64,000 bases of DNA from Rhea pennata (Eukaryota > Chordata > Aves > Rheiformes > Rheidae): NCBI RefSeq assembly GCF_028389875.1, contig NC_084673.1, positions 15,599,501-15,663,500 on the forward strand. The letters are read 5' to 3'. Positions within the stretch are counted from its first letter, which is position 1, and the number at the start of each line of letters is the position of its first letter. The notes beneath the pieces are model-generated. The model had not been told where the DNA came from. It saw nothing but the letters and a program-made list of their open reading frames with translations, and did no database searches. The translations under genes were made by a program, and so were the position numbers. Below, in pieces: positions 10,875 to 61,327 of this stretch.

Positions 10875-11510
10875 CTCACACACATATATATATATAGGTT
10901 GGCTGCGGTTTTGTTTTTTAAAGCGCTATTACGTTTAGGATCCTCGCTGCCCAGATACCGAGGGGGTCTGGCTGGGGGGAGGGTGGGGGTGTTGCGTTGG
11001 GGTGTTTCCCGGGCTTGGCGCGTGCCAGCGGGCAGGAGGGGAGGCGCACGGGGAGGCGCACGGCGGGCGGGCGCGCGCGTTTCAGAGGCTGGGGCGGGGA
11101 AGGGGCTCTCTGGGGAGGGGTGGGCTGCTTTCCGAACAGGGCCAGGCAGGTAGCCGAGGCAGGGTGGCTTTGCTGGCGTTGCTACAGCCCTCGAAGCCTG
11201 GCTGCGGTCGGGTTCGGGGTCTTTCTTTGGGGGACGGGGGGGTTGCGCAGCGGGGCGGGGGCGCGCAGAGCCCCTCCGACGGCCGCGCGGGGCTGCACAG
11301 CGGCGGCCGCCCCGGCACGCGGCCTCGCTGCAGGGAGCGCGGGCGGGCAACGGGGATGTTTACACGTTAGATTGGCCTTGCCACAGCCGAGGCACTATAA
11401 ACCACGCACTTTATCCTGTGCCCTACGCGCTGCCCCGGCGCGTTCCCGCCGTCTGCCCCGGCCCCGCTCCTCGGCCGGGCGCTGGAGGGAAAAATCCTTT
11501 TTCGGGGGCC
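10380..11510. promoter_or_regulatory. CpG island downstream of the CLOCK-like coding region
   Basis: Two blocks of very high G+C and CpG density (about 10,385-10,715 and 10,960-11,510) flank a TA/CA microsatellite. Near the right edge are an inverted CCAAT (ATTGG, 11371-11375) and a TATAAA (11396-11401) 25 bases apart. Just after come pyrimidine-rich starts. This could be a promoter for a transcript running rightward, or GC-rich UTR. No protein-coding first exon is recognisable downstream. Confidence 0.4.
10725..10900. repeat. Compound TA/TG/CA microsatellite
   Basis: Alternating TA, TG and CA runs. Around 10,789-10,822 a TG run is followed after a short loop by a complementary CA run, so a stem of about 12 base pairs can form. 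Long TA runs lie on both sides. Confidence 0.9.
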
Positions 11511-11854
11511 TGCTCAGTCTGCCTCCAGGCCAGGGAAGACTGAACCAGGACCACGGGATTTTTGCCTTAAGCTCGTTCTGTCTCTCCTCCCGAACTAAAG
11601 CAAGCTCTTTATTCAGGTTGATTTGTATTCGTTTACCTCGGTGTTAGCTCCGACCTGTGTTTTGGGGAGCTGTTTGGAATTGGGGGTTGCTGGTGGGTTT
11701 GGTTCACCCTGGGTGAACCAGGTGCTTACAAGAAAACACACGTTTGGCCCCTCGGTCACAAGCAGACGGGAGGAACAGGGCAGAGGCCTCCCGAGTCAGG
11801 GATGCGGCTCCAGGCCGTGTAGACCTAGAAATGTCCCGAGGCTTTCTAGTACAT

Positions 11855-11940
11855 GAACACCTATATACTGTATACATACATATATGTGCGTTTTCAATAG
11901 AGATATGTGTGTATATATATCTCCACACATATATACAGGC
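11855..11940. repeat. Second TA/CA-rich imperfect palindrome
   Basis: Short TATACATA, TGTGTATATATA and ACACATATATACA units in inverted arrangement; another low-complexity patch in the same 3' region. Confidence 0.6.
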
Positions 11941-12004
11941 CACACAATTCCAGACCTCTGAAAACACAGGCAGCTTTAATACAGTCTTGCACTTTTAGCA
12001 TATT

Positions 12005-12344
12005 TGTACATATAAGCTAAAGTCTGATGGATATAATCAGGCTGGTTTGACAAACACAGTGAAAAGTTACTGTACATAATGTAACATAACATAACCATGT
12101 AAAAAAAAGAAAAAAGACAAGAAATACCTTAGAATTGTCTATGAATCTTGGTTTATTTTATATGAAGTCAAATATAGATACATTTATAAATGTTACTATT
12201 CTTAAAAGTATTTTGTAATGGGAAAAAGGAAGTGTCTTATGAAGATGAACAGTTAAGATTTTATTGTCTTGAATCTATGTTCCTGCATAGCTCCATTGGA
12301 TGGGAGCCTGTGCATTTTGACAAGCTTTAAACAGATTGTACATA
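12005..12344 (+). promoter_or_regulatory. PASD1: Cluster of three Pumilio response elements
   Basis: The octamer TGTACATA (UGUANAUA class) occurs at 12005-12012, 12071-12078 and 12337-12344, the last just before the poly(A) cluster. Pumilio proteins bind such sites in 3' UTRs to repress or destabilise mRNA. Three in 340 bases on the coding strand supports a long 3' UTR here. Confidence 0.5.
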
Positions 12345-12351
12345 GTATTTT

Positions 12352-12390
12352 CAAAAAAAATAAAATAAAATAAATAAAAATAAAAGCATA
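12352..12390 (+). terminator. PASD1: Distal poly(A) signal cluster
   Basis: Several overlapping AATAAA hexamers in an A-rich stretch, with a UGUA element a few bases upstream. Probable end of the long transcript. The A-richness also means mis-priming could mimic a site in cDNA data. Confidence 0.55.
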
Positions 12391-12399
12391 CTTATAAGA

Positions 12400-15300
12400 A
12401 CTCTAACACGCTCTGTAGTGCTTTTTGCTAGGCTGTGTGAGTCAGTCTGGGGATCAGAATCTGCTCCTGGCTCTCTAGGAGGTACAAAAGCAGCAGTCAT
12501 CTCACATAAATGCATAGGAAGAAAGAGAGGACAGGATGGGGGGGAGGCTCACGAGTGAGACTGGGATTTCCATAGCCAGCACCAGAAACAACAGGGGGAA
12601 CTCTCAGATTAGGAAGAACAAGGCATCAGAGGTAGTATCTGCACACTACAAATGTTTTAACTTGGGTTACAAAAAACAGATTGAGTTATGCTATTTTTCC
12701 TGGGCTAGTTTACCTGCCATTCCAACACCTGAATCAGGTTGTATGCAAGGCTGAGTTAGTCCCATGCATCAAAATCTGGGTCTCCTCTTTTATTTCATTT
12801 CCCCTCCGCTTTGGGGGAGATTGAAGTCCTGGAATGTTTTTAAATGGCTTGGACCTTGCTTTGGAAAGGACTGACTAAAAGTGGCTTTAATATGACCAAT
12901 ACTTTTGAAAGGATTTTTGAAAAATCCCATCATAAAGAATAGTGCCTCAATTGGATTTTTTTTCTTAAGTGAAAAAAAAATTATTTAACACCTCATTTAT
13001 TTTAAAGTATTTAACTGCATACAATACTTTGTATTTAAAAGCCAATCTGCCAACACAAATGTGTTGTCTTCTTGGTAAAGTGACAACACCAGCAAAAAAA
13101 GACAAAATATCTGATTTTTCTGGAAATAAATTGGAATATTTCATTTTGTTTTAATCCAGATAAAAACTGCAATCATACACAAGAATTTTGTATAGTACAA
13201 CTGGAGGAGAAACTTTTAATTGAATCAACACATAGCAAACCCCTCTAAAAAATTTTGTACGTTTTTATGCAGCCATTAGAGCGATGAGCAAGTGGCTTGT
13301 CTTAGGAACAGATCGAAACAGTGCTTTTGCTGAACCACACGGCAGACATCATTTCCAAGGCCCAGGAAATGCTTCTGATTGAAAGTGCTCTCTCCATGGT
13401 GGAAAGGGCTTGTTTTTTCGTTGTCATTTGAGCTATTCCCTCACGTTGCGTGTTCAGGCCCTTTGGCATGACCCCATAGAGACACCCCTGAACGGGTCAG
13501 AGAAAGGGAGTCAGCAGCCAGCTCCTGATGACGGTCAGTGCTGCCACCATCCAGCAGAGCATGGGGAACACTGACAGTCCCTCTGAGCAGCGCTTTCTGG
13601 ATTGCAAGCATGAGGGAACATGTTTACCAGCTCTGCTGGCCATTCCCATGGGCTAATAATTGGGTTGAAAAAAAACACATTTTATGTGCATATATAACAA
13701 TAATAATGGCCCAGTCATAAGAGAAGACTGTATAGTTTACACCAACAGCCACATGAAATTTTGGAGGACAACACAGCCATGGCATAGCTGCCCAGTCACA
13801 CTGGCACCACTGCAGCGGGTAGTTCAATTTGAAAACTGTATAAACAGCATACCACTACTGTCAGCAATCTGTACCCTAGCTGTAACTGTTGGTTTTGTAC
13901 TGATGATATACATTTATTTATTTCCTATGACTGAACCCTCTGCAAAAAAGCCAAATAACTTTATGAAAACTTTGTCCTCTATTTTTTGGTTTGCAGAAGA
14001 AATTCTTTTGTCAAAAAATTCCTCCCAACTTCCTCACTCCATTCAGCATGCCCTCCTACACTTCAAACCAGCTTTTTTTTTGTTACAGAAAGAAGTAACA
14101 TAAATATGTGAAATGATACATCAATACTCATTTAAGCACACTGCTTCCTATTGAGGAATGAGCCCTCTCAAATTCCCAAAACACTTCTAAAATCTTCAAG
14201 TTACAATATCAGTGGAAAGTCCCTCCTTAAGAAGGAGCTGAGTAACTCTGAGTTAGACATCCTGCAGCTGCCCAAACTCTTCCTGGCACTTCTGCTTAAT
14301 GCAGTAGCTACCAAGCTACATGCGGCAGCTGACCTCTTGCAAGAGACATGTGCTCACCCAGTGTCCTCATGCAACAGGATGTGAATCTGGGTTCATCTTT
14401 GCATCACCAAGAACTTCAGACAGCCATAAGGCATGGAGAGCTCTGCCCCGCCTCTGCAAGGCTAGAAAGAAGAGTGATAAAGTCGAGGAATCCCCCTTTG
14501 GGGCTGAAGACAGGGAAAGAGCTTCTATTGCTTTAGCCTCCTCCTTCCCAACTGAGCCTGCATGTATTTGTTAGCCAGGCTATCTGCACCACAGGAAGGG
14601 TAGGAAAGTGAGCTAACACTAGTTTTGGAGTTATTCTGCCCCATGCAAAGTAAGAGTGTTCCTCAACTTCAGTATGTTATGACAAACCAGGGCAGCAGCC
14701 CAGCAAACACACCTGCAGGTCACAGTCCTTGGCTCCAGCCTGGATTTACTACATCAAGATCTTCCCACAATCCATGAGCTCAAAGGAGCAAGAACTTGCC
14801 ATTTAGGCAGTCACTCAAGTCGTGCCAGTCTGCTGAAAGCAACCTTCTTCCAACCTCTGCCCTGCTGGGGCTGGACACATGGCCACTCTGACTAATCTTG
14901 GTGGATCAACCTGTAGATATGTGACGGGAAGGATTTAAATAGATATTACATTTTGAGGGTAAAAGATATAAAGAAGTTGAATAGAAAATCCATGCAGCTA
15001 ATAAACATTAGTATTCCCCTAAACATCCAAGCATTTTACTTTAAATGTATTTTTTTTTTAAAGTATATATATGCTGGTAATTCTCTGTTTACAAACAGAT
15101 TTAACTGCTTTATGGACAAAAGCTGCTATATAACTGGTAATGGTTCTACAGTCTCTCGGATTGACATTAATGAAAACTAACGTTTTTAAAAGAGTATTCA
15201 GTTTTGCATAACCAAACCATGTAATATCACAAGGCTTTGTATTTCGCAAGTTCCTTCAGTATAGCTTTTATATTTTTATTTTAACCTGCATAAAACTGTG

Positions 15301-17342
15301 TTTTTCCAAACATCCTGGTTCTCCACCAAAAAAGTCATTGAGTTTCACCGATTTCATGTCTCTATGATGCATTGCTTAGTAAATACTACAGATCTTTGAG
15401 TACATCTTGAAATTAAGTATCCACAATGATTCTACAAAAGCATTTTGTATGAGTAGCTGCATCTATTTTCAAGGGACTACATTAATTTCAGCATGATTGC
15501 TTTGCATAAGAATTACTCACTGAGCAAATCTTATCTAATTAAGTCCTGGATGAGAACATCAGTTCATCTGCTTTGTATTTTTAAAATAATATTGTAACTG
15601 TATTTACTCGCTGTTTTCAAAATCTACTACAGTGGTGCCCTAATTTGCCTCAGAAAAATACATCTGAATGGATAATTTGTGTATTTTATGGATAAATATA
15701 CAAAGCAGACTTATCAAATGTGATTACTTTATGAAGGCTTCTGAAGAAAGCTGCCTCATTTCTCAAATTAATGATATAGTTTTTGAAATTACTCTTTGTT
15801 CAATAAAACCTTATTTTACATTAATTCCTGAGAGCATGGGGCAGGAGGGTGGAAAATAATTCATACATTCACTACTCTTGATCAAAACTTCTTTAGAAGC
15901 AGCATTGGAACTTTAGTACCCATTGCAATGATGGCATTTCAACAACTGCTTATAAAACAAGTGGGATTTTAATTATATTCCTCATTCACTTTAGTATTGC
16001 AAAAAAGGCATCCAACACTGAGTAACCCTATCCCCATTCCACTTCTTAAAAAAAATACAACTTATAAAAATAATGCTGTTTTACAGAGAAAGATTGTCAT
16101 ATAGTCTTTAGAAACCCATTTTTAACCCATTTTAAGGTCAACAGAGAGATGTCTTTTTTTCCTTTTTTTTTTTTTTTTTTTGTTATAAAAATACAAGCAC
16201 TTTCCTCTTTCTCTAAAAACCCATTCTAGCACAAGCTACCTAAGGTCAACGCTTATCAGCATTAAAACCGCTCAAGCTTGCCTTCACAGGTTTTTCACCA
16301 TATCATTTTATATATATTAAAAATTCCAATTCAGATTCCAAATTTTGTTGTTGCCATTAATCCAGGCAGATACAAAAATATAACAGCAGCAATGATCCAG
16401 AGAGCTATAGAAAACAAGGAATAATTACAAGATTGAGGTGTGGACTCAAGAGCAGAAAAAGGAGCAACTATTCTGAACTATTCTATCCTTCTGTTATGTA
16501 AACACTAACAAAACCATACAACAAAAATCATACTTTTTATCATGCTCCTGAGAAGCCAACAATGGCTCCTCTTGCAAGACAAATAACAATCACTGTGCAG
16601 TGAGACAGCAAGAAAGATTTAGTCACTGCTTTCCCTTGATTTCAACTATGTACACCGGTCTTGGCATACACATGCCAAGTGACTTTCACCCCTTTCACAT
16701 GTATTTTAAGAGGATGGGTACGTAAATGGGAAAGAGTATCTCGTATCTAGCTAGAAAAGTAAGAAACTAGCTGTAAAGGGTACTAGCTAAGGGCCACGTT
16801 GGGAAAAAAAAAAAAAAAAAGAGAGAGAGATGTGGGCTGGGAGGATGCAGTCCATGAACTGCCAGTAAGGAAAGACTGCTGGGATCTGCAACAGTCCACT
16901 CCCATCAGCAACATCAGAGCAAGGGAATTGAGAGCCCAGCAACTTTCTTTTCTAACCATATGCTCTTGTAGCCAATACAGACACCATTTCAAAGCCTCTA
17001 ATTATAGTCTTTACTCTGCTTTGTCACTAGTCCACATGCAGGTTTAGAAATAACTATTTAAACTAATCTGGAAATCAATCTCCTAGCTGTCGCTATTCAT
17101 TTTAAGTAAAAGTGGATGGAAATCGTTACATTCATTGCAATAACAGAAATGAGTCTGGAGAGCATACAGTGTTAACAGCTGTCATTCAGAAAGGTTTGTC
17201 AAAGTGCCATTCATAGATCACACCTAGTATTTCCTAGCAATGTTGCATATTTTAGTAACATGGTAAAAATAGTTTATTCTTCAGTCCTTTTTGGACTGAA
17301 ACTTATGAACAATGCAAGAAAGTGATTGTGCTTGAAACTATT
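12400..17342. other. Convergent intergenic region / possible long TBC1D8B 3' UTR
   Basis: AT-rich, with many T and A runs (for example 16,160-16,181 and 16,804-16,820). No recognisable coding exon on either strand. Several minus-strand AATAAA sequences could end longer TBC1D8B transcripts. In particular there is no RPL31 exon, the gene that lies between NPAS2 and TBC1D8 in human. Confidence 0.5.
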
Positions 17343-17348
17343 TTTATT
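17273..17348 (-). terminator. TBC1D8B: Candidate TBC1D8B poly(A) signals
   Basis: Minus-strand AATAAA at 17348-17343 and again at 17278-17273, 150-230 bases after the stop codon. These would give a short 3' UTR; longer forms using signals further left are possible. Confidence 0.45.
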
Positions 17349-17499
17349 TACATAAAAGCATACTGGTATCTGATATTTAAAGCTAACTCTTCCAATCCCA
17401 TTTCCTATGTAAACTCCACACTCAATTTCCATAGTAGAAATCTTTTTGCAAGCGCAGAGTGCACTTACACTCTGCCCCAGAGTGCAAAAGTGAAGAAAA

Positions 17500-55080
<37,581 letters not shown>

Positions 55081-58000
55081 GCAGGGACCCCCTCGCCTGA
55101 GGGGTATTCTTAATCCAACTTTTATTTTATTTTTTAGTGAGCGCTCTCACTGTTAGTCAAAGAAGAATTTTAAGTCTTGGCCAAGCAGAAATCAGATTTC
55201 AGCCCAAATGAGAGACAACCATTTCCCCAGAAATATTTCTGTTTGCCTTTTACATTATTTTCTAATCAGAACCAAGCCTTACACCACTTCTGAGGCATCA
55301 GGAACGCTTTTCTGTTCCTGCAAACAAGCAGACCAAGGAGCAGAAAAAAGTACACGGAAAACTCGAAGGAACTGAGCCGGGACCGTCCACATCACTAGGA
55401 ACGCCTGACATGACTGCCCTACCTGCTTGCCTTGCTGCTGGGACTCGAGGAACAGGCCTGCCCCAACGGCTGCTAAAACAGGCATATATGGTCAGTATAT
55501 TTACATTTCACTTGCTCTGGGCTCTGCTTAGAGCTCTTGGTAGAAGATGGCACATACACTATGCACAGATTACAGACTTGGCACTTCTGTCACTTCATCC
55601 TTCCTTTCCTTCATCCCTTTCCACAGTCCCTAAGGATTTAATTCCCAAGAACATTTCTGCTAGCCACTCGTATAGCTGTGAGCACAGGCAAGGCAAGTTT
55701 TTGCCAAGCACTCACAGCAAGATACTTGACAATGTCTGTCCAGCTCCAATGACAGAAGAAAGCATTTACCGGCATGAAAGTAGAACCAAGTATGCAGTCA
55801 CACTTAATTCAGTACAAGTCTTCAAAACTGGATGAATTGCACTGGTGTGAGATTTAAAAAAAATCATTGCTTCATAGCAAAATAGCTCCAGTATTAAAAT
55901 GATTTACCTTTGTGACTGAGTATAGATTTGACTCTAATACTACCGTTTTCATTTTACCTGTGTTTATGACAGGACAGAGTAGGAAGCAACAAGTTTCCTG
56001 TTCTCTCCCTTTAGTAGTAAGGAAAAATGAATTCAAACTCATTAACCAACATGTAGTAACTAACAAGAATAAAACATTAATGAGACAAGGCAAACAGCTT
56101 CAAGATGTATTAGCAGATTGTTCTTCACAAGGGAATTTGTTCAGTCGGCCCACCTGAAGTGACTGAGAGTCTAACACGCACTAACTGTTCCCGTGGGTAT
56201 GTTATTACTGTGGCCGTTCCTGGAGATTTACCAGCAGAACTGATCCAATGATTCCTGCATGGATGCTGCTGTTCTATGAGCATTTCCAGAGGGAGTGTTT
56301 GCCATTTAATTTTCTTCAATTAGACAAGCCTTTGGATAGGAAACAGACATGTAGAATCTAACACGGCTTCTAATGCTGATGGCTAATTGTATGGGGAGAT
56401 GACAGACGACCTTAGCATTTCCTACCCAGAGCTTGGCACCTGGCATCTTACACTGGCTGAACACATTATGACATACATAACTTTCTTATTGAAGCTTCAA
56501 ACTTTGCTAATCAGATGGTTTTGCTGTTAAAAAAAATAAATAAAAAACAAATTCTTCTGCTTAGAAACTATGTCTGTTTTGTTTTCCTCTCTCCTTCTCC
56601 CTGGGTTCAAGGTCCTGGATATCTCTCTTACATTCCCTCAGGAGCTGACTTCTTAATCAAATACTATTAAAATGTCCTCTTGGAGGAATTTATTTATAGA
56701 CACAAATTCTTTCTTAATCAGTGCAGTCATCCTACAGTTTAATCAATGCATTCATAGCAAGAGAGATCCATTTAGAGCTGCAGAATTTTTCTTTCTCTGT
56801 ATTAAGGGCCTCCAGGAAATGTTATCCCTCAAGCAGCCACAGCCAAGCTATGTAACCAGATGTTTGCTTCTGTCTGTATTATTAATAAACAACCAGCAAC
56901 AGTGGGACACAGCAGAACAACCTGAATATCACAGTTCAGTCTTAAGTTTCCCTAAGACCCAAAATTAAATTGTCAAAGCCAGCAGATTTTCTTTCATCTA
57001 CTCCAAAATGCCAGCCATTATCCCTCTTTGGAAGCAGTGCACTATCCAATCTGCATAGGAATAACATTCGTATAAATCTGGCCGAGAAGGCAGGCTATCT
57101 TCTGAGCTAATGCATGTCAAACATGGAACAAAATTGCATTAAATCACACAGCCAGGATGCGTGCATTTATTTTGTCCAACTATTAGATCACTTGGTAACT
57201 GCAGATATAAAGTCTGAGATAGATTTGATCTCACCATTTTGTAGAGAGTTCAACTGCCTTTTAGACTCAGACTGTTTTTATACATTTGCAGTCCCTCCTG
57301 ACAATCCCTCTTTTTCTTTAAGCAAGACCTCACTGTTGTAACTACGTTTCTATAGTGACACCTGAAAAATTCCCTCTATGTGAACAAATTATTTTCTTTC
57401 AGCCTTGGATTAACAATAAAAATCACACTGCTGTATAGTCTGGTTTACAAAAGCCATAGCAACCTAGTATCAGGTCATAAGGCTACCTGTTCTTCCTCTC
57501 CTGCTGAGGAATTCTTTCCCAGGCTCTGTTAGAGAACATGGAAGCATTTCTGAGTGAAACGTCTAGATCAGAGCTCTTTCATGGGGAAGAGATAAATGAC
57601 AGCAGCAAGTAAACACACAGGAGACGCTTAACCTCTTCTGTTTTCTCTTTGGGGGAGAACAATTGAAATGTCTACGTGACCCAGTGGAAATATTAACAAA
57701 GTCAAACGAGGTATACATTTTTACCAACTGTTACCACCTGTAGGCACATTATTTCTAGCATCTTACATTCAAATGTTAGCATATACAGCAAAGCCCAATG
57801 CCACTGCATAAGAATTGCAAGCTTGCATAGCTTTTCAGGAGCAACCCTATCCTCAGGCAGACTCCTGTGTGCATCTTGCTTAAAGGAAGTCCATTATGCC
57901 ATAAAACATATATGCCTACAACATATGTACAAACAGACACTGAGTCATTTCAAGACTGCAATATCACAAACTCTGTTGCATAGTGCTGCGCACAGGTAAG

Positions 58001-59900
58001 GACTAGAGACAACCCTATTGGAACAATTGCTATCCACAGAAACTTGAAAATACAAAGTTAGCATGCAGTCTTGAAATTCCTTCTAAACTAGGAAGAAACG
58101 TAGCCATGTTCTCAAAGGAAAAACCTCTGCTGAGTTCAGTGAAATAAGAAAACATTTTCTCAAAGTGAGAAAGCAACTGATCTGATCTCACTGTAATAGG
58201 TTTCGATTGCATGAAATCTGCACTTTCATTTTTAAACAAAATGCCTCTATACCTGGTATTTGCAGAGTCTGCACACACACAAACATGTCTGACTCTCATC
58301 CTAAGATGCAAAACTAGAAAAGAAACATTAAGTGTCCTAGCTTAGCAGTAGTCTAAATACTGCTTAGTTACGCACACTGCTTTTATTCCCTTTACAGTAC
58401 TTCAGAGTTGTTGCAAGAACTTTCAGAATTTTTCTGCAGATCAGCATAGCTGTCCTGAGCTCAGCAAGTTCACAGCTTTACAGAATACATATACAGCATC
58501 TGATCCTACTGTAGTATGAGCAAAGATCCTGACTACATTGTTCTGCTACATCCTCCAGTACCAGTGCATTCCTTGAAAAAATGCTCTGTGAAACTGTACT
58601 CGTGGACTTGCCATCAGAAATATCAGCAGTAGAAAAAAATGCAGGCTTATTGCTCTTAGAAAATAGTAAATAGAAAGACTTGAAACCTATAAATACAAAG
58701 CACCACAGATGCATAGATCAGAAGTAAAAAATTCCAAAGCATTTTTTGACACAAAGAATTGACCTGAATCCCCCCCAGCCCTTTTTTTTTTTTTTTTAAA
58801 TGAAATCATTTTTCTGTTAAACACAGAAGATCAGCAATTTATTTCATGGCAGCATATTCTCATGAAACTACTGCCTTACTACTTGTACACCACCATTAAC
58901 TTGTAAATGGCTTTTGAAAAGAAAATAGTTAAACAACCAAATGTTTATTTTTATATTTACTTGTTTATATTTACTACTTGGCTGTTTCTTGCTCTGCTTC
59001 ACACTTCAGCTGTAGAGTAGAAAGATAATCACAGCTACCAGCACAATACAGCTTCAGAATGAAGTCAGACTACACTCAGACTTACAAATTGAGGACATAA
59101 CTAAGGCTTCCTGGACTGGACTTAGAAGTCTGCAAAACAGCATCAACATCAGACTGGTAGGGTAGCAATCCTGCACTTCATGTAGTCATTCCCTTGCCTT
59201 CCCTATGAAATAAGCTAAAAAAGCAGAAGCATAAGGCTGTAACTACTAAGGAATCTACCAAGGAATCTGACACCTTTTTACTACATTTAACATTGCAGTA
59301 CTGAACATCTGCAATTTAAGTACTTTCAAAATGCCTTAAGACCAAGTGAACAAATACCTTTAAAGGGATGGATGCCAAAGGCAGACCTGACCATGAAAAG
59401 GGAAATGTAACAAGCTGACTGATCCAAAGAGATCATGTAAGCCTGCCTTGTGCCAGCCTGCATCTAGAACAGCAGTTCAGAAGTACAATCAAGCAGCTCA
59501 CTCAACATCCTTCTGTACTTGCACACCCAGGAGGCCTCTTACAAAAGGGAGGATATGGCTCAAGACAACACATGCCCTTGTGTTACTCCTTTTCTCAGCA
59601 CACTTCAACCTCTTTTAGTTGCTTAACCTTGATAACCTTGCCCTAAAGCACTCGTTTTTCCTCCTTGTAAAGCACAGCTCCTAGGGCTTAGGTCTCTTGA
59701 CACAATTTCAGTCCATATGACAATAGTATCCTGTGTAACATTAGCAGTCCTTATTCCAAATAGTTTGATCAAGCACTGCTACTATCGGCCTTTCAAAACT
59801 CAGTTCTGGGGATGTGGAATGGGGCAAATTAAGATAACTGAAAACAGCATCAGTTTCTATATAACAGCTAGTACCAAACATTCAATGTCAGTCATAAGCA
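55081..59900. other. Intergenic region between TBC1D8B promoter and RNF128 3' end
   Basis: AT-rich; I see no exon, conserved coding pattern or RNA gene on either strand. Open frames are short and unlike any family I know. In particular, no CNOT11 exon is present, the gene between TBC1D8 and RNF149 in human. This supports the TBC1D8B/RNF128 assignment. Confidence 0.55.
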
Positions 59901-59917
59901 GGTCATCAGAATATAGT

Positions 59918-61208
59918 TTTATTTACATTTTCGTTTTCAAGTTCAATACAAATCATAAGTATTTACAACAATTGTAATTACACTACAGATAAGAAAATGC
60001 ATTGCTTTTCCCCTCCAGATTCAATAGTACTTTATTGTAGACTTTCAGACAAAGTTCTACTAGCATTAGAAATAAACCATAGGTACAGAGATAAAAATAA
60101 AGTGCATATGCAAGATGCCCTTAGTTACCTTTGTTAGACAAGGCCATAGACTTAATATTGAGGCACCCAGTGTTCCTCCTGATCCCAATTCAACTCCTCA
60201 AAGATGGCAGAAAACTTCTCCAATAATCTGTTGCATTTACAGGACATCAGCTGTCACTGCCACAAGCAAGACAATGTACAGCAATAGTCAGCAGCATTAT
60301 TCAGATGTTGGATTCTTTTCCTGATGTTGCATGAACAAAACACAGCAGATCCTTTGAGAAGAATACATCCTTTCATTTTAAGCTGTCTTCCTGAAGTCAT
60401 ATCAGACTTCCACAAAGCCAGGACTCCTGCATATTGCTGGTGCTAGAGATGATCATAACACAAAATCAGGTAGGCTCTTTCAGACTGTTTAATATTATTA
60501 TTAAAAGGTTTGAAAAGTTCCTGGAATTGTTCTTTCTACAGTATTGTGCAAGTCAGGTTTGGCCTGTCAGCCTGAAGCCCTTTTTCCCCTTTAGGACAGT
60601 GTTGTAGGTGGACTGGAGTTGAGAGATAAAGAGATTCAATCAGTTTACCAGATACCTAAAGACACTGTGGGCAAATTCCAGTTTGACAGACATTAGTTTG
60701 TATTTTGTCCTATCAAATTAGTGCACAGAAATGGTAAAACAGTGTTAAACTGAACAATTGTGTCTGCTAAGTATTAGACCAGATTAAAATGAATGTCTGC
60801 AATGAAAATCATAAATCAAAACACAAGGAAAAGAAAGAAAGTCAAACAATTCCTAGCAGAGACAGCTACTACATAACAAAGAATTGTCTCCTTATTTAAA
60901 AGTACTCAAAGGCTGAACAGAACCTTTACTGAAGATGGAACATTTGGTTTAGTGTTTAAATCTGATGGTTTTCTCTACATGCTTAAGACAGCTTTAACTC
61001 AAGAGTGCTAAAACTAAATTTCACATGGGAGATACAGTTTTAAGTATTGCAAACCATGTAATTATGATTTAAATAAGTCTACTCTCAACATTTCCAAGGC
61101 AACATTGCTGTTTCAGTCATCCACCAGGTTCTTATGGTGTTTTTTGTACATGTGACAGCAGTTGGCAGCTCCTTGCAGAAGGTTTTCACCATGTTGCTGG
61201 GCATGTTT
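59918..61208 (-). other. RNF128: RNF128 3' UTR
   Basis: Non-coding after the stop; minus-strand AATAAA at 60036-60031 and 59923-59918 are plausible ends, giving about 1.2-1.3 kb. Confidence 0.55.
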
Positions 61209-61327
61209 TTAGGTCCTGACTTCACGAACTTGTGTTTCATCTGCTTCAAAAGTTGGGTTATCAAGATGTGGAAGAACATTCACAGTTGAGGGTTGGGATT
61301 CATTATTTACAAGATGTATGTTGTCAT
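61209..61327 (-). CDS. RNF128: RNF128 terminal coding exon
   Basis: Acceptor CTGGATAG|AT; stop TAA at 61211-61209. Encodes [20 protein letters not shown], then [17 protein letters not shown], which aligns with the end of human RNF128 (VDNPTFEEDET and VREIKS). Confidence 0.93.

Larger units (their letters stand above)
9221..12400 (+). other. PASD1: 3' UTR and downstream region of the CLOCK-like gene
   Basis: Non-coding after the stop. Poly(A) signals occur at 9985-9990 and as a dense cluster at about 12,359-12,384, giving a short UTR of about 0.8 kb or a long one of about 3.2 kb. The far part is AU-rich and holds three exact UGUACAUA sequences. A CpG island (10.38-11.51 kb) and microsatellites lie in the middle. 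Whether the long form exists cannot be read from DNA alone. Confidence 0.55.

Noticed and set aside
10592-11647. Open frames across the downstream CpG island and microsatellite
   Set aside because: They translate TA/CA repeats or GC-rich DNA and overlap on both strands; no splice or homology support.
12400-17499. RPL31 between the CLOCK-like gene and TBC1D8B
   Set aside because: Looked for because it lies there beside NPAS2 in human; no exon found on either strand, which agrees with this being a different paralogous block.
55081-59900. CNOT11 between TBC1D8B and the ring-finger gene
   Set aside because: Looked for by analogy with human 2q11; nothing resembling it is present.
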